From: Ganaspis brasiliensis
Lineage: Eukaryota > Arthropoda > Insecta > Hymenoptera > Figitidae
NCBI GenBank assembly: GCA_037103525.1
Contig: JAZKLR010000566.1
Location: forward strand, 1,054,001 to 1,118,000
Reading direction: 5' to 3'
DNA length: 64,000 bases
Under the pieces are notes generated by a model. The model did no database searches. It had not been told where the DNA came from and saw nothing but the letters and a program-made list of their open reading frames with translations. A program made the translations under genes and the position numbers. Shown here in pieces: positions 49,201-59,216 of this stretch. The stretch's first letter is position 1. Each line of letters opens with the position of its first letter.

Positions 49201-52200
49201 TATTGTTAAATTGGTCTAAATTGGGCGAAATTTTTGGATTCGAGTGAGACAAGGGCGAAGTCGTGTCGGAGGAAAGTAATTTATCGAAGGCGCTGTAGTC
49301 GGTCTTCTTTCTGGCAAAGGCTTTTCGCAATGACCAGAAAGCGGGTCTACCTGTACCTAATGGAAGCATCTCGAAATCCAACGACGGCCCGTACTGATCC
49401 TTACTCTTCAGCTTCAGTTGGATGTTCACTTTCACTGGTTCTTTTATTTCCGTGTTGTCGTACTTCGGTGTTCGGAATGATATAGCGTACTGAAAAATAA
49501 AAAAAGCAAAACAAAAAAATTAGATAATAATATTTGACATTAATTATTAATTAAATAATAATAATCTCCGTAAACTCCTGGTTATAGTTATAGTATTAAT
49601 AATAATAATCGCAAACTTCATTCTTTCATTCTGTCCACACCTGAAGTTTGGCACAATAGATGTTTTTTGTTTTAAATTAATAACTTTTGAAAAAATGTAT
49701 TTTTATGTCAATTATAAGATTTCTAATTTTATTTATTTATTTATTAATTTTCCTGAATCTAAATTTGAAATCAATTGACAAATTTATGTATTTTATTTTC
49801 AATAATAATAATGTATTACAATACAAACGTGTCTTATTTAAAACTACTTTACAGATTTTAATAATGATTCAAAACACTTTAACGTAGTTATTTCAAAAAT
49901 CGAAATCATAGAGAACGTAATAAAACTTTCAGCAAAAAAAGTTTAATGTTCAATACGTACTTCTACAAAATATAAAATTAATTTACCGCTTATCTTCTGA
50001 GATATGATTATTTAAAAGTCACTATTTTTACACAGGTATAGGTTAAAATACATCTTTTTGGTTACACATTTTTTAATATCCAATAGATAAATCATACGGA
50101 TCAAGTTGAAAAACTAAATTTAAGTAATTAAAAGTTTGTAGATTATATAAATTTCAATTTTAACTAATTTCACCGCAATATAAGAGAGTAAATTAGATAA
50201 ATAATTAAATTTTTCAAGTTTTGTTTTTGTTTTTATCTAACATTTATACATATGGCAATATCGCTTTTTTAATTATTCAGAAAAACATAACTATATTCAC
50301 ATATTTCGACGGTTGTTACAACGAACGTTTTTGCGAAAACTAACATTCTTGATTTTTTAATACAAAAACGATCTTTAATGTAAAAAACAAATTTAATATA
50401 TTTATTTTTAAAAGAATTGTTGCAAAAGAAAAATTTCAACATAAGTATTTTATTTTTGTTAAATACATTAAAAGAAAATTGTGATTTTGGTTAGCTTGTC
50501 AACGAGAGTGTTTTCTTTTCTCGACCTGAAATTCAACTTCGTTAATTTTCATAACACCTGACAAATATATTTATTCATTTCAATATACTCCTGGATTAAA
50601 ATATTAAAAAAGAAAGTTTCTTTACAATTAATTCTCTATTTTTCTTTAATACATGGTCCAATAATTTCTCTTTTATAAAATGGCCTTTATATCTTAAAAG
50701 ATTCATTTTTAAATTTTCCTTTTTAGCCTCTTTGTTTGACATTTGTAAACATTTAATGTTTACGATTACTACAAAACAATTGAACGTAATTTTGAAGTTA
50801 ACCTTTTTAAAAAAGCAACGTTGCCATGATAAACTAATTGAAAATGACAACGGTAATCAAATAAATTTTATTTTCCACACTTATTTTTATTTAATTAGTT
50901 ATTCATGATGAAAGTTTATCATTCAAGTTTAAAATATTTTTTTAATATTTGTTGACTAAATCTAAATGTATTTCTAATCACCTTTTCATCCAAAAAATAA
51001 ATTTGACAAGCAACGTTGGCTTATAACTACGTTAAACATAATATGAAAATTAATGTATATTTTATATTATAATTTATAATAATATATGAATCATTTTCAT
51101 AATAATATTTTGTTCTTTTAATTACTTCTAAAAAAATATAATATAAATAAGAATAAAGAAGGAAATATCATGATAAAATTTGAAAAAAGCGAGCACTGTT
51201 ATCAAATATTTTTTTTAGACTTTTAAATGCCTTTTTTATAATTTATTCCTCTTTTAATCATTTTTTTTAATTCCCTATTTTTTTAATACGGAAATTTTAA
51301 TTTTCCCTATTTTAAATAAAAATACGTAGGTACCAAATTAAATTTCTCCAAATAAATGTTAGATTTTTTATCTCAAAATGCTTGTTTTTATTGGTAAATT
51401 AATAAGCTTATTTAATTTCTAATTTTATTATAGGTTTCAAATTAGGATCAATTATAATTTTAATTAGTTCAATTGGAAGAACAAAAAATAAGATTGACTG
51501 AAATATACTTTTCCCTATATTACAGATTATGAATTTTAAAACTTTAGTTATATTTTAATTTTGATTAATTTAAGTATGAAATAATTTCAATTTGAATAGA
51601 TAGAAGTTGGAAATTTTTTAATTTGGAAAAATGAAAAATATTGATAGAAATTTTGAAGAATGGTTTATTATCAATTGAATTTTGTAAAGAAATTTTAAGA
51701 CTAAGGAATTCTTATTATCAAAAGATGTTTGGAGTAAATTAAGTTTGCATAATAGTTTAAATATATTTTGTTCAAAAAACTATTGAAAAAGAAATATTTT
51801 TACTTTGTGTAACATACAATAAATTTTTTTATTTTTAACTAGGGAAGAAAATCTGATTTATTTTTTAAAATTTCTTTCTATTTAATAATTTGCAACAAAT
51901 TTTAATAGATCAAAATTAATTCACACCTATAAATGTTTTGTTTTTGTTTTAAATCAATACCTTTTAAAAAAATGTATGTTTATTGTAGAATTTCTAATTT
52001 TACCTATTTATTTATTAATTCTCTGTAATTTAAAACTTGAATTAAGTAATAAATTTATATTTTATTTATACAATAGTATATTAAAATATAAAAGCGTATT
52101 TTACTGTAATCTACTTTACAGTTCTTAATAAAGATTTACAACACTTTAAACATAATATGTAAATTCATGAAAAAATATGTATAAACAATTCGAAATAATT

Positions 52201-55200
52201 TAATGTTTCCAATATATTCGACAATTTAATTATAATTTTATGGAATATAACATAAATGCCGTCTTTATAATTTATTCCTATTTTTTGGTAGACTTATGTT
52301 TGTTAAATTAAATATATTTAATTCGGTTGATGTAAATTGAATGATATTTAGATTTTTGGAAATTAAGAATTTAAATTGTTTCAAGTAATTCTTAGGAAAA
52401 GAAGTCTGCATCAATAATAAAATTTAGAATCGGTAAATTTAAGTATTAATTGATCAAAGTTTGAATTAAATATAAGTTTGAATCGATTTGAAATTTCCAA
52501 TTTCTAGAAGTTGAAATTAATAGTTTTAAAATTTGCAAATGATTTCAGGTTACATTGTTTCCAACATTTTAAAATATTTTTAGATAAAGATTAAAATAAA
52601 AGAAAATGAACTCATTTTTATTTTAATTCCTGTTGTAGGGAATCCAAATTATTTCAATTTTTCACTTTTACAAATTACATTAAATTAAAAATCTTAAAAC
52701 TTTGGTTATATTGTAATTTTGATTATAATTGAAGTTTGAAATAATTTAAATTTAAATTAATAGAAGTTTGGAATTTTTTAATTTGGAAAAATTAAATTTT
52801 ATATTAATAGACATTTTTGAGAATGGTTTGTTATAAATCGAATTTCGTATTGTTTAAAGAAAAATTAAAAATAAAGATTTCATATCAATAGGGGTTTGAA
52901 ATAAATAAAATTTGTATAGAAAATTGTATTAATTTTATTATTAAAAAATATTTTGTTCAAAGAACTATTTAAAAATATCTTTTTGTAACGCACTATAAGA
53001 ACCTTTTTATTTTCAACTTAGAAAGAGAATCAGAGTTATTCTCTAAAATTTCTTTGTATTTAATTATTTATAACACATTTTAATAAATAAAAATTAATTT
53101 ACAAAATTTAATTTGATAGTATAATTAATTTAATATAAATAAGTTCAGTTTGTTTTTTGTCCCTGTTATTTTATTTTGTTGTGCTGCTTTTTAATTGTCA
53201 TTTGTGTAAAAAAAAAGTTTCGAAAAATGCTTTAAAAATTTATTATGGTTTTTGAAGAAGTTTAAAATATATACACAGGCAATTAATTTCCTAAATTTTC
53301 AGCTATTATCTCAAATTTAGATTATTGTCAACAATTTTTCATTATATAACGATTTTTTAATTATTTTGTTTTGCTTAAAAATAAATTCTGCAATTTTTCG
53401 TGATTTTCATCAATTTTTAATTATTATATTCATTAATTTGTCATTACTTTTAAAAATCTCAATTATTTATCCGATATTGCAATTATTTTTATCAATTTTC
53501 GTTATTTCTGCGATTTTTTAATTATTTGCTTTAATTAACATTTTTTAAGTAATTTTGTAATTATTATTATTTTTCAAACATGTACTCTATGATTTTTTCA
53601 GTTATATTTCTCTCAACTTTTATTAAATGTTTTCAGCTTTTCATATTTAAATTATTTTCATCATAATTTAATTTTCTTTCTCATTAAACTTCTTTCTTAA
53701 ATTATTTCCAGCATATTTCAATTATTTTTTTTCAATTTTGAATTAATTTTATCATTTTTCAATTATTTTTCTCGATTGTTAATTATTATTCTCATTTTCT
53801 AAAATTATTTTCTAAGATTTTTAAAAATTTTTCTGAAAATTCAAATATTTTCTTCAATTTCTAATTATTTTCATTTGTTATCAGAATTTCAATTTTTTTT
53901 TATTAATTATCGTAAATTTCAATTATTTTTAGCTTTCTTCCAGACTTTTCTCCAATTTTTAGTTTTTCTCATTTTATAAAATTAATTTCTAAAATTTTAA
54001 AAGTATTTTTCTCAAATTTCTATTATTTTCTTCAATTTTAAATTATTTTTATTTGTTTTCAGTTTCCAAAATTTTTTATTAATTATCGTAAATTTCAATT
54101 ATTTTTAGGTTTAGCATTCTTCCAGTCTTTTTTCCAATTTTTAGTTATTCTCATGTTCTAAAGTTAATTTCTAAAATTTTTTTTACGTATTTTTCTCAAA
54201 TTTCAATTGTTTTTTTCAATTTTTAATTATTTTTATTTGTTTTCATAAATTCAAAATTTGTTTATTAATTATTGTAAATTTCAATTACTTTTAGCTTATT
54301 TCTTCAATTCTTTTCTCCAATTTTGAGTTATTTTCTTCTTTTTTAATTGATTACTAAGACCTTCATGTATTTTTTCAAATTTCAATTATTTTTTCTTTAT
54401 TTAAAAAAAATTCTGTAGTTTTTTCAATTATCACACTTAAATGTCATTTATTTTTTACAACCTATTATTATTTGTATCATATTTTAATTATTTTCGTCAA
54501 GTTTTAAAATTTAAAAACATTTTTCAAAATTTATTTCCTTCAATTTTCAATTCTGTACATTTGTTTCATAATTTCAAAAATTATAACCTATTTATCTGAT
54601 TTTTCAATTATTTCATTATTTATATTATTTTCTTCAATTTTCAATTACTTTCGTTTTTCTTCTCGTTCTTTTTCATAATTTCCAAAAAGTTTTTACTTAT
54701 TTCTCTTTAATTAAAACTTGTTCTGTACAATTTTAAATTATTTTTATCTTTATTCATTTATTTTCTCTAATTTTTAATTATTTTCTATTATTTCAATGAA
54801 TTTCTAAAAGTTTTAAGTATTTTTCTCAAATTTTGTTTAAGTTTCCTTTATTTGAAATATTTTATGTAATTTGCTTAATTATTTTCTCAAATTTTAATTA
54901 TTTTTTTCATGAGAGTGGGGCCTCCTTATACTACTTCATGGCAATTACTGTTTTTCCAGTTGTTTCCAGTTTCTTGACATATTATGTTTCAAAACATAAC
55001 CTAATTAATAAACTTTTACTAATCATCAGTCTAAGTAATTGTTAATATGTTTTTAAGCAAACTATTCCTGTTATAATTAACTACTTTTATTAACGTAAAG
55101 CTAAAAGTGCAGTCTTTTTTAAAGTCTGTAAAAATTTATGTCATGCTTTGAAGAACGAAAAAAAAGTTAACGAATTTTTAGATTTTAGCTAAAATCTCAC

Positions 55201-58200
55201 AATGTCTTAGACTTTTGAATTAATAAAAAAAAAAAATGTATTCTTTAATAAATTCAAGAACAATTAATATTATAAAATAAACTCCAAACAATTCTGAATT
55301 TATTATAATACATACTAACATATTAAAATCCAGAATATCTTAAATTTTCTATTGAATTTTATCCAATCAAAATAAATTCTAGATCATTTTAGATTTATTT
55401 TTAGATTTTTTCCATAATAGAATAAATTCCAAATACTTATTTATTTATTAATAAGTTCTAAAGTATTTTATATTTTCTCTATAATTTTTTAGTTTCTAAA
55501 GAGAATTCTAGAACATTATTCCAAAAAGAATTCTAGAAAATTTATGATTCTATAAATTATAGAACATTTAATATTTTTTTACAATTTTGTACTCTAAAAA
55601 AAAATTGCAGACTTTTCTTGAGAGTTTGGAACAAAAAACCGAATATTTAAGATTCTAGAGTGCAGAAAACTTTAAAAGTTATAATTAATTTCAAAACATT
55701 TTAGACTTTTTTATATTTAAATTCTGGATTAAAATCCAAAATCTTTTAGACTCTAAAATAAATTCCAGGCGACAATAATACTTTAGAATACATTTTACAG
55801 AATTAAACATTTTATAGTAAATTCTGGAATATTTAGGATTTTTGTTTTCTTACTATTTAGATTCTAATGTAATTTCAGAATTTTCGAGATTTTAATATAA
55901 ATTACAGAAAATTTTAGATTTAAAAATAAATTGAAGAAGATTTGTGATTCTCTTTTAATTTTTAGATTTTTGATAAACTTGTAGAATTTTTTGAGACACT
56001 AATAAAAATTCGAGAATATTCAAGATTCTAAAATAAATTAAAGAAAATTCTTGTTTATTTATTAAGTTCCAAAACTGTTTAGATTTTAATTCTGTAACAT
56101 TGTTTTTGTTAGATTTTATTTTTATTTTTAGAATTTTAATAAAGAACCTCAAATTTTACATTCTAAAATAAATTTCAGAAAATTGTAGATTTTATCAAAA
56201 ATATCTGAACATTTCAATTTTTTTTTAATTATTAGATTTTCCATAAGAGTCTGAAATTAATAGATTTTAATAATTTTAGAATGTTACAGGTTATAAATAA
56301 ATTGCAGAAAAGTTAAGTTTGAAAAATAAATTCTACAAAATTATAGAAGTAACGAATTCCAGAACACTAAAGATCTTATACAAAATTCCGGATTTTTTAA
56401 ATTCTGGATGAAATTTCAAAACTTTTTTAGATTCTAGAATAAACACCTACAACTTCATATTTGTTTTTTTCATTTCAACATTTTTTTTTAAGAAAAAATA
56501 TCGAATTCGTTATCGATTCTAAATAATTAATTTAGAAATTCGAAAACTGAAATGTTTAGTAGCTTATTTTGAAAACTTAAAAAGTTTGTACTTTTTTTTT
56601 TTGAATTTCAAATGTTTGAGAATTTTTTCTAGAATCAAATGAATTCTAAAATGAAATAAATTCTAGAAATTTGTTTAGAATTTGAAAATTTCCAAATAAT
56701 GTCTAAAAAGATTAGAAATATGATATTTTTACGGAGAAAAAATTTAAATTTGAAAAAAGAAAAAAAAACTTTTGAGTATTTATTCTAGAATCAAAGAATG
56801 TTTTGACAATTCAACCAGAATTTAAAAAAACTGGAATTTTATTTAATATCTTAAATGTTCTGGGATTTATTACTTCTACAACTTTATAAAATTTATTTTT
56901 CAAACTAAGCTTTTCTGCATTTTATTTATAACTTGAAACATTCTAAAAATATTAGAATCTATTAATTTCAGACTCTTATGGGAAATCTAATAAAAATAAA
57001 ATCGAAATATTCAGATATTTATTATAAAATCTACAATTTTCTAAAATTTATTGTAGAATGTAAAATTTGAGGTTGTATATCAAAATTGTAAAAATAAAAA
57101 TAAAATCTTAACAAAAACAATCTTACAGAATTAAAATCTAAACAATTTTGGAACTTAATAAATAATCTAGAATTTTCTGAAACTTATTTTAGAATCTTCA
57201 ATGTTCTCCAATATTCATTAGTATCTCAAAAAATTCTACAAGTTGATCAAAAATTTAAAAATTAAAAAAAAATCTCAAATCTTCTTCAATTTTATTTTAA
57301 AAACTAAAATGTTCTGTAATTTATATTAAAATCTTGAAAATTCTGAAATTGCTTTAAAATCTAAATAATAAGAAAAAAAAATCCTAAATATTCCAGAATT
57401 TACTATAAAATTTTTAATTCCGTAAAATTTATTCTAAAGTATTAAGTCACCTGGAATTTATTTCAGAGTCTAAAAGATTTTGGATTTTAATCTAGAATTT
57501 AAATATACAAAAGTCTAAAATGTTTTAAAATTCTGCACTCTAGAATCTTAAATATTCGGTTTTATGTTCCAAACTCTCAAGAAAAGTCTGCAATTTTTTT
57601 TTTAGAGTACAAAATTGTAAAAAAATATTAAATGTTCTATAATTTATAGAATCATAAATTTTCTAGAATTCTTTTTGGAATAATGTTTAGAATTCTTTTT
57701 AGAAACTAAAAAATTATAGAGAAAATATAAAATACTTTAGAACTTATTAATAAATAAATAAGTATTTGGAATTTATTCTATTATGGAAAAAATCTAAAAA
57801 TAAATCTAAAATGATCTAGAATTTATTTTGATTGGATAAAATTCAATAGAAAATTTAAGATATTACTGTTTTGATTTTAACTTATCTTTATTTTACAAAC
57901 TTCTTACTTAATTAGAATATTTATCAGATCTAATTTTTATTTATTACAATTTAAAAAAAAAAGACTTTCTCTAAGTTAATTTGTTTCGAATCTTTGTTTA
58001 ATGTATTTTTTTATTTTCCCGATTTGTGATTCACTAGAATTTTTATCTGACAGATTATTTATGACAGTACAAATTAAAGTGAAATAAACGCTAACCATTT
58101 AAAACAAAATTAATTTTAATTGTTTATTTACATTATTTATTTATAAATATTTAGAAAACTCTACAACGTCTAGGAATTTAAGTCATGTTAATACATTAGT

Positions 58201-59167
58201 TAAAAGAAAATCGTAAATTATGAATTATTTTTATTTAATAACATATAAATTTTTGTAAAAGATTAGATAAAACTACAACAAATTCTTTACTTTCTCTTTC
58301 TCGTCTGGTTTTATTTTCGTTTGAAACCTTTTCATTTAACTGTTTCCCGGGAAATTAATCATCATTATTTTATTACTTTACTGCATATCAAATAAAAAAT
58401 CGATATGAAACAGTAGTAATTCAATAAAACAATACGAAAATTGAAATCAGAGACCAAGAAAAGTAGGTCTCATTAAACTATAATTTAGAATATTTAAAAC
58501 AGACGAGACATTAATTTTGACAAACAGAAAATTAAAAATTCTTTATTTCAAGAACATTAATACATTAATATTAAATACTACTTAAGCAGATAACTCTCAT
58601 TCAGCCTTGTACATCATTTAGAATACTAATACATAAACGGTTCTTAATTAAAAAAAAAAACGTTCCAGTACTTTTTTAAATCTATTTTTTTTAAGAATGA
58701 AATTTTATTAATTAATAGTGTCAATATTCTGATTTCAAATTAGTAATCAGTAGCCCTGAAAACCGTTAGGTACTAAGTTACATATTAAAATAAAATAATT
58801 TTTCAAATTGCTTCCGCCATTTTGGATTCGCCATTTTGAATTTTAGGATTATAACTTTAAATTCGTAATTACGACATTAAAATAGCCTGGGTACTAAGTT
58901 ATAATAAAATGCAATAATAAAAGAAAAGTAAATAAATAAATAAAAATAAAATAAAAAGTATAAAAAAATCTAATAGCTTCTCAATGGAGATCAGAATGCA
59001 AAAATTTGACAAATTTATGACTGATATTAAATTCAATGTTAGACATTCCAATCTAGACAAAATTATTAATGAAAAATATATATATTAATATATATTTTTA
59101 ATTAATTAATTTTATTTAATTTATTTTTATTTATTTAAATTTATTTACATTTTTTAATTAAATTAAA

Positions 59168-59216
<49 letters not shown>

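Noticed and set aside
48065..49485. Several 60-110 codon frames opposite the dorsal B exon
   Set aside because: Shadows; the - strand frame is continuous and recognisable.
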